Assembly: GCA_031213475.1 (NCBI GenBank)
Contig: JARUPZ010000013.1
Coordinates: forward strand, 8,331,338 to 8,395,337
From: Nereocystis luetkeana
Taxonomy: Eukaryota; Sar; Phaeophyceae; Laminariales; Laminariaceae
Length of the DNA: 64,000 nucleotides
Reading direction: 5' to 3'
Shown: positions 44,906 through 55,435 of the stretch, piece by piece
Numbering within the stretch: the first letter of the stretch is position 1
Layout: each line of letters starts with the position of its first letter
Notes under the pieces: model-generated
Told to the model about the DNA's origin: nothing
The model's database searches: none
The model's input: only the letters and a program-made list of their open reading frames with translations
Position numbers and translations under genes: made by a program

Positions 44906-47320
44906 CTCTATCATCAAGATATCACGCTCCCGATCATCGATGGTTGAGTATCGTTCTGGCGCAGATGCTTTATTGTATGTATAGCCGTCCAGGATCGACC
45001 ACCCTGTCAACATTTTCCATGTACCCAGCAGGCGTGCGACTTGGGGGGCACTGGCGTTACCGAGAAGGACCCCTCGTGCGAAGAAGCCGCGCCGGCGAAG
45101 GAAGCGGGGGGCGAGATCGCCACCATGATGGCCAAGATGGTGGGGCGGGGGAAGGATGAAGAGAAAGAGACTCCGAGCGAGACCGTTGTCATGACGGTCG
45201 AGATGAAGACCGGTTTGGAGGAGGGTGGGGAGGGGGAGCCCGGGGGGGCAGGGGAGGAGGGGCAAGGGAGGGAGGAGGTCATGTCTGCTGGGCAGACCCC
45301 GCTCATTGCCAGCATGCCGGAGACTGCTGTATCTTCTGGCTCTTCTGCCGCTGTTGCTGCTGCTCTTCTTGCGTCGGCCCCTACTCCGACCCCTGCTCCT
45401 GTCCCTGCGAGCCCTGCGAACATGTCTGTTCTCGAGCACGAGCGATGGCCTCTGCCTGGACTGCTCGCGGAGGAGGGAGTGACGAAGGCCAAGCACCTCA
45501 ACGTCGTAGCAGTTCCCCATGCGGCCGCCGTCGGTAAGTGGCTTCTCTCCGACTGTCTTGCTCTCCGTTCACTGCTGCTCCTGCTCCTGCGTTCCGTAAG
45601 ATTCGAGAGAGAGAGGCTTGCTTCTGGAACGCTCGGCATGTGCGGCACTGTAGATCGAGTTCCCACGCTGTTGGGCGGACATGCTACCATGGTGCTTTCA
45701 TGTGCCTGGTACTCACAGATCGTTGTTGTTGTAAAATTTACCAGCTGGCAGTGTGTAGCGAGCTCGTTCCAATCATACCAACCCACAACCCACATACAAA
45801 AAAGAGGCATTATTTCAGGGGCGGCTTCAGGCATACCTGGTATTAATAGGAGATACTATTATATCATTCAGGCTTGAATAATCGACGAAAAATTACCAGT
45901 ACATTGCTGGGCAGTCTCCCTTACCTACAACTCTACTGACTCCTCGCCGAATCTGAAAAGGTGACGTTTACTTATGCTTCACCCAATCGTATCCAACCGA
46001 GTGACGAACTTCACCAAAAGTTTGTTCCCCTGTCTACCAGGTACTTCTGTGCTGTACATACGTACTCATTACCTACAGCAGTGTATGAAGATGCCTCTTG
46101 TGCATGATACATGATGGGCTATACCTGGTACAGCAGTATGTTGACGTTCAAAAATTCAGAGCAGGCAGTCGTACGGCAACTGCTGCTGTGCAAGGCGCCT
46201 ATGATGTATGTGTGTGGGTGTGTGCTCCTCACGATGCTGTTGCTGCTGCCAATCGACATGCAGGATATCCTGTGTCCGTGCTGATTTTCCATCCTATTGT
46301 AGCTAGATGCCTGGTGTAATACCATGCGTTTACAAGCTCTGCGTGCACCACCTACGAGACAAAGATGCCGCGGCTGCATCGCAGACGCACTCTGGAGGTT
46401 AGAAAATGTCATACCTTGCCAGCGTACTGGATGCAAGGGGCAGCGCGACCTGTCGCAGCAGAGGAAATAAAGAAAGAAAGAAAGAAAGAAAGAAAGAAAC
46501 AAACAAACAAACAAACAAACAAACAAACAAACAAACAAACAAACAAACCAGCAAGCAAACGAACATGCAAACGAACAAACAAGCAAACAAACAAACGAAC
46601 AAACAAACAAACAAACGAACAAACAAATTAGCAAAATTAAATTAAATAAAATAACAAACTTGGTGCATAGCGTTCCCGTTAGGTTTCGTTTCCCTTGGCT
46701 TGCTTTTTTCGGGGAATATTTTTGAGCGATCAACGTTGAAGGTACTACTGCAGGCCAATAGGCTATTGCAGCCCAACAGTCTACTGTAGGCCCATAGCTC
46801 TTTGGTTTTCCTTGGATTTCTTCTTTTTGCGGGGAACGTTTTCGAGCCATCAACGTGGAAGTTCGTGCTAAATATTGATTGTCGGACGGCAAAGACACAA
46901 TACGGCTGATTGACTTGTAGTGTAGTTTGTCCGGGAAGCAGAACACTCACTCACTCACTCACTCACCCCGCCCACCCCGCCCATCCCGCCCCACTGCCTG
47001 CCCTTCCAAATGTACCGACAATGTACCGACAATGTACCGACAATGTACCGAAATCGGGATGCGAAGGCCACGACGAACTCGATTTGTTGGCGTCACTGGA
47101 AGCGGGTGCTGCCATGGAGGCAATGTACGACCCTTTCCTCCGCCGGGGTGCTTCGAGGGCGCTGGACTTCGCCCACGGCTCTATCAAGAGGAGCAACCGT
47201 AAGAGCAGCGGCAAGAGCGACCGCAAGAGCAACAGCGGCAACGGCAGCAACAGGTCTTCTGTCCAGGACAGCGCGGGCGAAGAGAGGGGCGTTGCCGCTC
47301 CGTCCAAGGCGGGTGGATAA
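43632..47320 (+). CDS. Acidic protein with bipartite plastid signal, copy 2 (three exons)
   Basis: Function unknown; paralogue of the gene at 24604. Model: exons 43632-43976, 45032-45533, 47067-47320, 366 residues. Residues 1-26 are a signal peptide (MMTPSRLLMASAALLAAV...) ending PVKA before FVPMRR, again with Phe at +1. Shared blocks: NHVVDRRSIDD, PLRLFDVFHTVLE at the end of exon 1, ACDLGGT at the start of exon 2, ERWPLPGLLAEEGV and VVAVPHAAAV at its end, and GHDELDLLASLEAGA in exon 3. Exon 2 has only one degenerate unit of the acidic repeat (GEIATMMAKMV, ETVVMTVEM) where copy 1 has three. Intron phases match copy 1 (0 and 1). The AG that copy 1 uses for exon 3 is GG here; the next AG, nine bases on, keeps frame and is used in this model. 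The Lys/Ser/Asn-rich tail ends at TAA. Confidence 0.5.
44420..44524 (-). mobile_element. MITE family A in intron 1 of the second acidic-protein gene
   Basis: TTACGGGGGGCCATAG to CTATGGTCCCCCGTAA, TA flanks, reversed core. I see no copy at the matching place in the paralogue at 24.6-28.7 kb, so it probably arrived after the duplication. Confidence 0.5.
44870..44905 (+). repeat. AATC tetranucleotide microsatellite
   Basis: About nine AATC units in intron 1 of the second acidic-protein gene. Confidence 0.5.
46467..46640 (+). repeat. AAAG then AAAC tetranucleotide microsatellite
   Basis: About eight AAAG units switch to about 30 AAAC units with a few GCAA and GAAC variants. Long frames here encode only TNKQ or FVCL repeats. 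Confidence 0.5.
46690..46880 (-). repeat. Short inverted relative of the 18-bp minisatellite
   Basis: Contains GAGCGATCAACGTTGAAGG, which is the inverse of the flank at 29310, then two or three degraded units (CCAATAGGCTATTGCAG) and a second GAGCCATCAACGTGGAAG. It lies in intron 2 of copy 2. Confidence 0.5.
47008..47052 (+). repeat. AATGTACCGAC tandem units before exon 3 of copy 2
   Basis: Four near-identical 11-bp units end about 15 bases before the exon. They may take the place of a usual pyrimidine tract, which is missing here. Confidence 0.5.
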
Positions 47321-47448
47321 CCGATACTACTTTTGTATCCCTACAGTAGTATCTGTACTGCAAAATGGAACTATTTCTGCTGCTACTGTAAATAATACCA
47401 CTGCACTACAACTACTATTAATACTATAGTGTACTATTAATACTACTA

Positions 47449-47555
47449 TTACGGGGGGGGTCATAGTTAACAGGACCAAATATCGTTAGTAAAAACGCTT
47501 AAATATATAGGTTTTTATGTACACCATAGGTCCTGTTAACTTGGGTCCCCCGTAA
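47449..47555 (-). mobile_element. MITE family A downstream of the second acidic-protein gene
   Basis: TTACGGGGGGGGTCATAG to CTTGGGTCCCCCGTAA, TA flanks, reversed core. It lies in a run of ACT triplets about 130 bases after the stop codon. Confidence 0.5.
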
Positions 47556-47699
47556 TACTACTAGATTGCCACGACTACACTACTACAACTATTGTACGTA
47601 CTAGGTACCTGGCTAGCGTGTGATTTCCGTAACCCTGTGCCAAGGAGGACGACCTCCCTCCCCGGGCGTGAAGCGTTTTCGACGCCCATACAAAAAAAA

Positions 47700-47990
47700 T
47701 ATGACTCCGCGCGCCAAGCAGCACCCCCCCTTCATTCTCGCCCCAGCCTCGACAAGTTGCGTCCCCGCCCCCGCTTCCGCCTCCTGCACCCCCCCTCCAT
47801 CCAACTCCCCCTCCCGCCCCCGCTTACCTCCCTTCGCCCACCTTCAGCACTCGTCTCAGTACTCGCCCCAGCACCCGCGCCTGCACCCCCCCCCCCCCCC
47901 CCCCCCGCCCCCGCCCCCCCCTGCCGGCCCTCACACAAGTGGTAGGAAGGGTACCGGTACGCATTCTTATCACACTAGTAGTAGGTAGGG
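47700..47990 (+). repeat. Dispersed repeat R3, copy 2 (C-rich)
   Basis: GCCAAGCAGCACCCCCCCTTC, CCCAGCCTCGACAAGTTGCG, C-rich part, CATTCTTATCACACTAG. It lies downstream of acidic-protein copy 2, consistent with a segmental duplication. Confidence 0.5.
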
Positions 47991-48099
47991 GTTTGGTTTT
48001 GATGCACAATCCAGGTATGTTTTTGTTTAGTTTTGTGTCTATCACGTTTCGTCCGGGCAGATAATCGATTCCCACTTTTGTATGATCTAGATCCTTCAG

Positions 48100-48212
48100 G
48101 GCAGACAGATAGTCCTGGTCTGTATGATATGTATCATCTGCATCATCTTTATCATATGTATCATATGTATGATCTGTATGATCTGTAAGATCTGTATGAT
48201 CTGAATAGTCTG
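48100..48212 (+). repeat. ATCTGTATG-type microsatellite
   Basis: Nine-base units ATCTGTATG and ATCATATGT repeat about ten times. The same unit borders the R6 repeats. Confidence 0.5.
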
Positions 48213-48214
48213 TG

Positions 48215-48290
48215 TGAAGCCCTTAGTCCGCTGGGCTACCGGTAAAAGGTTATCCAATCGCCTACCCAATCTAAGCCTCACAACACTAGT
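48215..48290 (-). mobile_element. Partial copy of the second SINE family
   Basis: The complement shows TTAGATTGGGTAGGCGATTG, ACCTTTTACCGGTAGCCC and AGCGGACTAAGGG. Box B is missing. Confidence 0.5.
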
Positions 48291-48309
48291 TCGAAATATG
48301 AAGGATAGA

Positions 48310-48351
48310 CCACTGAGCTACTCAGTCAGCGCCGACTGAGTAGCTCAGTGG
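48310..48351. repeat. 18-bp perfect palindrome containing a tRNA box A-like core
   Basis: Arms CCACTGAGCTACTCAGTC and GACTGAGTAGCTCAGTGG with a six-base loop AGCGCC. The right arm contains GTAGCTCAGTGG, a tRNA D-arm type sequence. Confidence 0.5.
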
Positions 48352-48554
48352 CTTGACCTAACTATTTCAAACAAGAGAAGTACCTTGGGTTCCATACGGC
48401 CTCCCGCCGACAACATCCTTCGGGGTTGACCAGGCCCCTCACCAGCGCCTGGTTTTTCCTTCATATGGCCTCCCTCCCTAGTCGTCCGTTTCTTTCACCG
48501 TGGTTCTCTCAACTTGAAATCCCTTTCTCCCCCCTCGGCAGAAAAAACGGAAAT

Positions 48555-48665
48555 ACGACGTCTGCCGGGACTCGAACCCCGGACTTTTTGTTCTCAGTCC
48601 GTTGGGCTACTGGTACTGGTAAAAGGTTAATCAATCGCCTACCCAGTCTAAGGCATGTAACACCT
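48555..48665 (-). mobile_element. Second tRNA-derived SINE family
   Basis: The complement begins GGTGTTACATGCC, then ACTGGGTAGGCGATTGATTA, then a tRNA-like part with AGTAGCCCAACGG and box B GGGGTTCGAGTCCCGG. The head resembles that of the 30918 family, but the tRNA part differs. Confidence 0.5.
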
Positions 48666-48689
48666 GTCTGATGTGTATGATCTGAATTA

Positions 48690-48905
48690 TGCCTGGTATG
48701 TATTATCTGTATGATACATATGATGTGCGTGATCTGTATGATCTGTATGATCTGTATGATTCGTATTATTTAGTGTACGAGCAAGCTGTACAATCTGCCT
48801 GATCCTAGGACGTGTTTCCTGGATCGGATTTGTACTATTAACAGACAGATTCTACACAGCATCTTACAACGGTAGCTTATGTAGGATTTAGATGATCTAC
48901 TACTG
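48690..48905 (+). repeat. Dispersed repeat R6, copy 2
   Basis: TGATCTGTATGATCTGTATG units, then GATCCTAGGACGTGTTTCC, then ACAACGGTAGCTTATGTAGG. Confidence 0.5.
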
Positions 48906-49214
48906 TAGATTATCTAGACCATGATATGTACTACAGAATGTGAGAAATGCTATAGATACTGCAGTATCACCGGAAATAGAAAAACAAAGGAACTATGCAC
49001 AGAAGAAAAGGAAAAAGAAAACACCTTCGAGTTCTACTGTAATCAGGTCCATTGTTATCGAAGAATTTAGCATCCTCAATTTCCTGAAGTTCCACCTTTT
49101 TGTATCTGGTACCCTGGCATGCCGGAATAAATTCCGAAAGAGGAAGACCAGCGCTCCTGATTTTTTCCCCTCTGTTCGGTTTCTTGTCTAAGACTGGGTG
49201 GGGGTGGGTGGGGT

Positions 49215-49335
49215 GGGGCTATGCCATGCATGACCGTAGTCGTATGACCATAGACTCTCGCATCCCTGCATCGTCGGTACGGAGCACGTCTGGTTTTCAC
49301 GGACCGGGCAGCCATTGCTTGCTTGCTTGCACCAA
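49215..49335 (-). repeat. R7 repeat
   Basis: CATGACCGTAGTCGTATGAC, CATAGACTCTCGCATCC, ACGGAGCACGTCTGG, then GCTTGCACCAAGCGCG and a G run. Confidence 0.5.
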
Positions 49336-49664
49336 GCGCGCGGGGGGGGGGCGGGGAAACGCTTGATTTCCCTGCTTTTCTTGGACAGAAGAACAAAAAA
49401 GATAAAAAAAACAAGCTACCGCTCTACAGTGTAACATAACCTTGGATGTGAGAAAATAATGGCCGTAACGCCTGCCTCCCGGTCCCCATCAGTCGGTCAC
49501 AAAAAAACGATGGGCACGAAATAACTCCACGTTTGATAGCTCCATCCACCCATTCGATGGTTTCCGCCCTGCGATGTCTTCAGCCACAAGCGAGTTGTAT
49601 GTAGTCGTAGTTTCGGGACCCCCCCCCCCCGCTTACGGTGCCTACCCCAATAGCATCCCGACTA

Positions 49665-49770
49665 TTACGGGAGACCATAGTTAATAGCACCTATGGTCTA
49701 CACAAAAAAAACTGTATATTTACCTATTTTTACTCACAATATTCGGTCCTGTTAACTATGGCCCCCCGTG
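49665..49770 (+). mobile_element. MITE family A
   Basis: TTACGGGAGACCATAG to CTATGGCCCCCCGTG, forward core, TA on the left. Confidence 0.5.
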
Positions 49771-49774
49771 GTAG

Positions 49775-51170
49775 CATCCCTCTCGGGCAGGGGACACGCA
49801 CACACACGGAAACGTCAGCAGGAGTACGGGGGAACGTGCACATCTCGAACATAGCTATGATGATCCTTAGCCTCTGACCGTCTTTTCTCCCACCCCACGC
49901 CTGAAGCGCCCGGCGTCGGGGGACCCACCCGCTCAGCGCCGTGGCGCCCGCCCGAAGTCTTGACAATGAGAATTGCGAAGGAATCTCCGAAAATCCCTGC
50001 CCTGTCAGTCTTTTGGGCCATGGTCTCTCGACAGAGTGTATGCTTTCGAGTGGTTCTTTTCTGGCACGTCCTCTCCGACCTCCGACCCTTGGGGAGGGTC
50101 ACCTACCCGGCCGGCGTCGCCTTTGTGGGGGCCTGTGCGGGTGGCTGTATCTGGGACGTCGATGGAACGCCCCAGTAGCACATGCCACCCAGGCTTACTG
50201 TAGTTGAGAACTGCTATCCATAAAAAAAGTATGCCGGGATATATGAGAGAGATATCGCGTGTCACATACAGCCAGCAGCACTTACAGTGTGTACGCTAGC
50301 ATACAGCGGCAGCTGCAGTGGAGCTGTACCACGTGGCTGCGGAGATGTACAGCTGCAGCAGGGCTGCTACAGCAGCCACTGCTGTGACGGCGCCTTTCTA
50401 CGGAGCTGCGTTGTCGGCCATCGCGTGTTCCCTGAGTTGGAAGCTCATCCGCCTTCTACGTAGGATTCCGCCGCCGCTTTTTGGTGAATCGGCAAGTAGT
50501 CGTCAGCATGCTGTGCCGCCTTTTCGAAGCTTCATGCTCTCAATCTCTTGGCATCGAATCTCAGCCTCCTCCTACTCCTCCGCATTTTACGCACCTGGTA
50601 TCATATACAGATCAATCATGATCTAGATCATTAAGGGAAGATAGATGTGTTCATGATCTGTATGATCTGTGTGATCTGTATGAGTCGCATGATCTAGCTT
50701 ATGTTGCCGGGTGGGAGCCATACAGTCGGCATTATCCATAACGGTAGGTGAGGGGCTAGATGATCTGGATCATGATCTGTCCTATTTATACACTAGGTGT
50801 GAAATACTGGAAAAAAATGCTGATCCTAAAAAATAACCCCGCCGATCGGATCGTCACGATGTCGCTCCTCAAAACTCGTATGGGTCTGTAGAGGGGGAGA
50901 AGACGCGACAGGAAAAAAAAAAAACATCACGATTTACATCGTCGACAGCTCCCTTTGGGTAACTGCTGTATAGAGGGAAGCAGCGATGAAACACAAAACG
51001 ACCGTTACAGGATCGACAATCGGTTAGCCCGCGGGATGGTAAAATGTCTTGTCTGATCTCCAACGTCAGGTCGTAATGCGGGTCTCACTCTCGGTGCCTA
51101 TTGCACGCTCAAACTACTCGTGAGGCGGTTGACACGGCCAAAAATATTGAAATATCGTATTTTTAGTAGT
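49775..51170. other. Intergenic; moderately GC-rich stretch of unknown origin
   Basis: At 49800-50220 several frames on both strands stay open for 70-95 codons with ordinary composition, which could mark an old mobile-element gene with frameshifts. I cannot assign it. R6 copy 3 lies further right. Confidence 0.5.
50640..50785 (+). repeat. Dispersed repeat R6, copy 3 (shortened)
   Basis: TGATCTGTATGATCTGTG units, TTGCCGGGTGGGAGCC, then ATAACGGTAGGTGAGG and GATGATCTGGATC. Confidence 0.5.
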
Positions 51171-51174
51171 ATTA

Positions 51175-51277
51175 TTACGGGGGGCCATAGTAAACAGGAC
51201 CAAATAGTGCTAGTAAAACAGCGAAACATACTGGTTTCTGTGTGTACCGTAGGTCCTATTTACTATGGTCCCCCGTA
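51175..51277 (-). mobile_element. MITE family A
   Basis: TTACGGGGGGCCATAG to CTATGGTCCCCCGTA, reversed core. Confidence 0.5.
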
Positions 51278-51705
51278 GTAGCTGTTTTATGGGTGAAGTG
51301 AGGGTTAACTCGGCTCCTGCTGATCACTGATGACCATCAGCGATCGTACCCCCGCCCCCCTGACGCCTCGCGTACGAACGTACACATATTGCCTTTGACG
51401 AACGTACACATATTGTCTTTGCTTTCTCGTCAACGTTTGCTCCAACCATTTCTCGAACCACACCACCCACCACCCATCAATCACCAGGCATGTTTAATCC
51501 TCCCACCACTGCCTCAAGCTCTTCATTTTTTTTTCATACAATAAAAAAAAACGTGTTACGATCGGTGGTACCGCCTTACTCGCGTGGGCGGCGAGAATAA
51601 CAAAAATATACCGAATGCGCTTAAACAGGTAAAATGCTGTTACGGCAGATGACTGTGACTAGAACCAGACATGTTTTCGAAGACGTTCGTAGGGAGATAG
51701 GTCTA

Positions 51706-51810
51706 TTACGGGGGACCATAGTTAATAGGACCTATGGTATACATAAAAACCTATATATTACACCATTTTTACTAACAATATTTGTTCCTATTAACTATGG
51801 TCCCCCGTAA
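51706..51810 (+). mobile_element. MITE family A
   Basis: TTACGGGGGACCATAG to CTATGGTCCCCCGTAA, TA flanks, forward core. Well preserved. Confidence 0.5.
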
Positions 51811-53289
51811 TACCTGTTTTTTGGGCCCATCGTGGGGGCTAATCACTATGTACCTGGTATATGATACTATGTACCCCTCCCCGGTCGTCTCACGTAGTGT
51901 TCATGGTAAGGCACCCAAGAGGCGGTTACATAGTACTGCCATTGCTGTCTCTGGAAGTTACTACACCGGAAATTAAAATAGCTCATTGAAGCTGTCATCC
52001 GTATGCTATCCCGCCTCACAAGCGACTCTTAGTAGGATGCAGCCCACCCTTCATGCGACTCGTCGGACACCTCACGTTTCGCTTCGCGCTTGGTGCAAGC
52101 AACGTCTGCCTGGTCGGCGAAAACCCGACATGCTCCGTCCCGGAATTGTAGGGATGCGAGGGTCGATCGTCATACGACTACGGCCATGTATGAGATCGAG
52201 CACATCTCTCCTATCGAGACCACCCTCCCCCCCGCGTAATTGCTGAGTCTGTTACGCAAAATTTCGTGGGCTGCTTACTGCAATGTGCCTCACGAAAACA
52301 AATGTTCCCACCGTGACTTTTTTGAAAAAAAAAAAAAAATGTTTTGTTTTAGGCACGACCATACACGCTTTGGAAAACATACTTGGGGAGATAGATATGC
52401 CTGGGTTTTGGGGCCATATTGGGGGCGCTGACTGCTGTAGACCAGGTACTGTATGGGCCCCCTGATTGCTACTAACAAACCTGATACGCAAAATTCCACG
52501 GGCTACTTGATGGAATGTGCCTAACAAAAACATATGTAGATCTCGATGTCGAATGGAAACGTCTAGGGTACAAGGTTGCGAATCGGCTGTGTTTACCGAT
52601 TTTTAAAGTAACGGAATTCCGTTGTAGCCCGTACGTTTCCGATATATATATTGGGTTCATTTCTCTTCACAATAATCCGTGCAAAACCTGAGGATTTTTT
52701 TGGAATTAATTGGCTCAACATCGGGAAAAGAACATCGCGCCCCGATTTGGTGATTCCGACTCCGATACAACTTGCTCCGATCAATCGGGTTAATCGGTTC
52801 CGATTTGCCGATTCCGATTCCGATTTAAAGTGATGCTCAGTCGAGGAACCGATTCCGTCAGCAAAGTGCGAACACCACGACTCAAGAAAAAAACGTACCT
52901 CGTAAAATCCCCAAGGTCCGACGGTGACACGAGTGAGGCCATCCTTTCCGGTCAATGATTCTGGTTGCAAGTGAAACGTACATACTTCGTAAAATCCCCC
53001 CAAGGTTCGATATATGATACCATTGTACCATCGGTGATCATTGTTTCGCTTGCCACCAGACAATGTCCAGCGCGTGCGCATGTTCCAACCATGCCATCGA
53101 CATGCAATACGGAACGGCATCTACCGTAGCATACGATGACGTCAAAGCAACGGAAATTGCTGTCAGGGGCTTTACGCTGCGCCAGGCATGCATCGCATCA
53201 GTTTATCGAAATCAAGATCGGGACGCCTTGTATCCCTGCTTGGATTCGACTGTATTGAGCGGGTACTCGTCGGGAGTCGCGCGTGAAGC
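51811..53289. other. Intergenic, no gene recognised
   Basis: An R7 copy lies at 52065-52230. Near-duplicate TACTGCAATGTGCCTCACG and ACTTGATGGAATGTGCCTAAC blocks occur at 52275 and 52505, and TTCGTAAAATCCCC twice near 52905 and 52988. Confidence 0.5.
52065..52230 (+). repeat. R7 repeat, long copy
   Basis: CACGTTTCGCTTCGCGCTTG, GTGCAAGCAACGTCTGCC, GGAATTGTAGGGATGCGAGG, TACGACTACGGCCATGTATG, AGATCGAGCACATCTCTCC, ending in a C run. Confidence 0.5.
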
Positions 53290-53490
53290 TTGCTCCCGAG
53301 ACAGTAGAAGAGCAGCTCTCTATCCCTTTCGCGCACGGTGGAGACTGGGAGCAAGGCTCGCGCCTCGATAGGAAAAGCCCCCCATATTTTCCACTTTAAA
53401 GATACGCCTCCCCAAGCACTACAAATACGATCCCGATACCTGAACCCAGGCATTTGCCGGCCATTCAGCCTCGTTCAAAGCAGTACCTAG
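53290..53490 (+). repeat. Dispersed repeat R5, copy 2
   Basis: CCTTTCGCGCACGG, GAGACTGGGAGCAAGGCTCG, AGATACGCCTCCCCAAG, ACGATCCCGATACCTGAACC, CAGCCTCGTTCAAAGCAG. Confidence 0.5.
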
Positions 53491-54150
53491 AGCAAGCTGT
53501 CAAACTGCCCGGTTCAAAATGTCCCCATCGACATCACATCAGTCTCTCGCTGCATATTCCACCGTGCCACCACGAGTGAGAGGGAGGAACAATCGAGGTG
53601 GGGAGGAAAAAAAAACAAAACAATCGACTCGCATTTTCGAACGAGATCCCCGGTGCCCTTCCCTTTTTTTCTTGTCGAAGCCTTGGAGGCGTTTTTCACC
53701 CCCACGCACTTCTACGAAAACGTCGTACATGGGGTTTATTAGAGTGCTTGCGAATATTCTGGTTGGAAAAAAAAAAAAAATGATTTATGTTGGATTTCTT
53801 GTGGTCTTGTTTCCTGTGAACAAAAAATTACCCCAACCCACCACGGGCGTGAAACAATCTTCCTAAGGTTGCGTCAAAAAACGTGATCAGAATCTACCAA
53901 GCCAAGATTGTTCTCGGGTTGGGTTAACTCCTACGAAGGTTACATCCGCTGGGGGGGGGGCATTTTTACTAAAGGAATTTTATTCAGGAAAACAGCCCAC
54001 ATACAAAACCCCAATGAATCTGTGCCAAGTTTGAAAAAATCTTCGAAAACACATTATTGCCTGATGTGTCACCCGTGCCTGTCGCCCGACGAGGCGCTTC
54101 AACGTTGGACACTCATGAGGTTTCCCCCGACACTGGGACAAAAACCAACA

Positions 54151-54250
54151 GTGACCCTTTTAAGGCGAACTCCGGTCAGTGTCCGGGACGAACCACTCTA
54201 ATTCCAAGTAGTTTATTCCCTCAAACGGGACTGCAGTACTATCAGAGTCA
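54151..54250. mobile_element. MITE family B, diverged
   Basis: CCCTTTTAAGGCGAACTCC on the left and ACGGGACTGCAGTACTATC on the right, with ACCACTCTAATTCCAAGTAG in the core. Confidence 0.5.
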
Positions 54251-54649
54251 TGTCAAGGGAAGCCAAAAAACAAACGTGTATCCCGCCACGCAAGCGAGAG
54301 CGCGGAAATCGAGTCTCTCCTCCTCTGATGTAACTCCTGCGCAGGATCATAGCCATGGGGTTAACTTCCGTTCACTGTTCCTTGTTTTTTGTTTTTTTTT
54401 TCTCTTCCCCGTCCTACGGTGTGCCGCAAACGTCGTCAGTGTTGACCGCCAAAAACAACATCAAAAGAATCAGACGACCAACGCCACACCTGTTCACTTC
54501 ACGTCGTTGTGGCATGGCGAAACGATCGTAAAGCTCGATCAACACAGTAGCTCGCTTCGTCCATCCGAAAGCAATTTGTCCGTTCAATACCCGTGCTCCA
54601 AATCTCTGGTCGGGGGTGCATAGCGCGAAATAAGGTCGGCCAACAAAAC

Positions 54650-54862
54650 ATCGAGTAATATGGAGGCGTTCTGCGATAGAGGTTGGCCCTATTTTTTCTG
54701 AGGTTCCTCACTTGAGGAGCTCCATACCTCATCCGAAAACGGGCTTCAGAAAAAGTCAAGTTGCTTCCCGATGAATGATCCCCATGGCCCAAGTATACAA
54801 AAACGTCATTCTTCGAAACAAGATTGACATTCCGACAATTTTGGGTTAAAGGAGCCCCGTCA
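54650..54862 (-). repeat. Dispersed repeat R1, copy 2
   Basis: Inverted relative to the copy at 31356: GGCGTTCTGCGATAGAGG, GAGGAGCTCCATACCTCATC, CATGGCCCAAGTATAC, TTCCGACAATTTTGGGTTAA. Confidence 0.5.
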
Positions 54863-55097
54863 GACAGAAAAAAAATGCGGAAACGTGATACCTCTATCGT
54901 TGAAGGCGTCTATGCACGACTCTCCCGCAATGCTCTCGTACTCGCTATTCTGACTGGGGCCCCGGAGACGGGGCGTCGGAGCGACCTATCTCTTCACGAA
55001 CAAGTTTGGTGAAAACACACGCGTTTGCATCGCACACCCTCCACATCATCGCGTTCCCCTTGCTCACACACACTCACACCCCCGTCGTGCCCCCACA

Positions 55098-55312
55098 CTT
55101 CACGCTTCGCTTCGCGCTTGGCGCAAGCACCTACTGTCTGGTCGCTGGAAACCCAACTTGCTCCGTGTCGGCTTTGTAAGGATGCGACGGTCTATGGTCA
55201 CACGACCACGGCCATGTATGACATGAGTACTCCCCGCCCTCCACCCCCTCTCCTTTCTCTCCCCCGCCCCCATCTTCCCCTCGCCGGTGCCCCCCCCCCC
55301 CCCCCCCCCCGC
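55098..55312 (+). repeat. R7 repeat, long copy plus C run
   Basis: CACGCTTCGCTTCGCGCTTG, CTTTGTAAGGATGCGACGG, CACGACCACGGCCATGTATG, then a C-rich region with a run of over 20 C. Confidence 0.5.
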
Positions 55313-55435
55313 CTCCCCCGCTCCCCCGTTTCGTTCCTCCCACGCATTCGCTCCTCCCCTACCCCTTTCCCCGCCTTCTCGCTCCTCGCTCTGTTTTTTT
55401 TTTCTGTCAAACACGCGGGGACCATTCTACCACCA

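Noticed and set aside
46119-46946. 275-codon minus-strand frame
   Set aside because: It runs through the AAAC/AAAG microsatellite (FVCL repeats) and minisatellite remnants, and lies in an intron of acidic-protein copy 2.
48560-48640. A functional tRNA gene on the minus strand
   Set aside because: The D arm and T arm look tRNA-like, but no acceptor stem closes and the anticodon loop is too long; a partial copy with the same leader nearby indicates a SINE.
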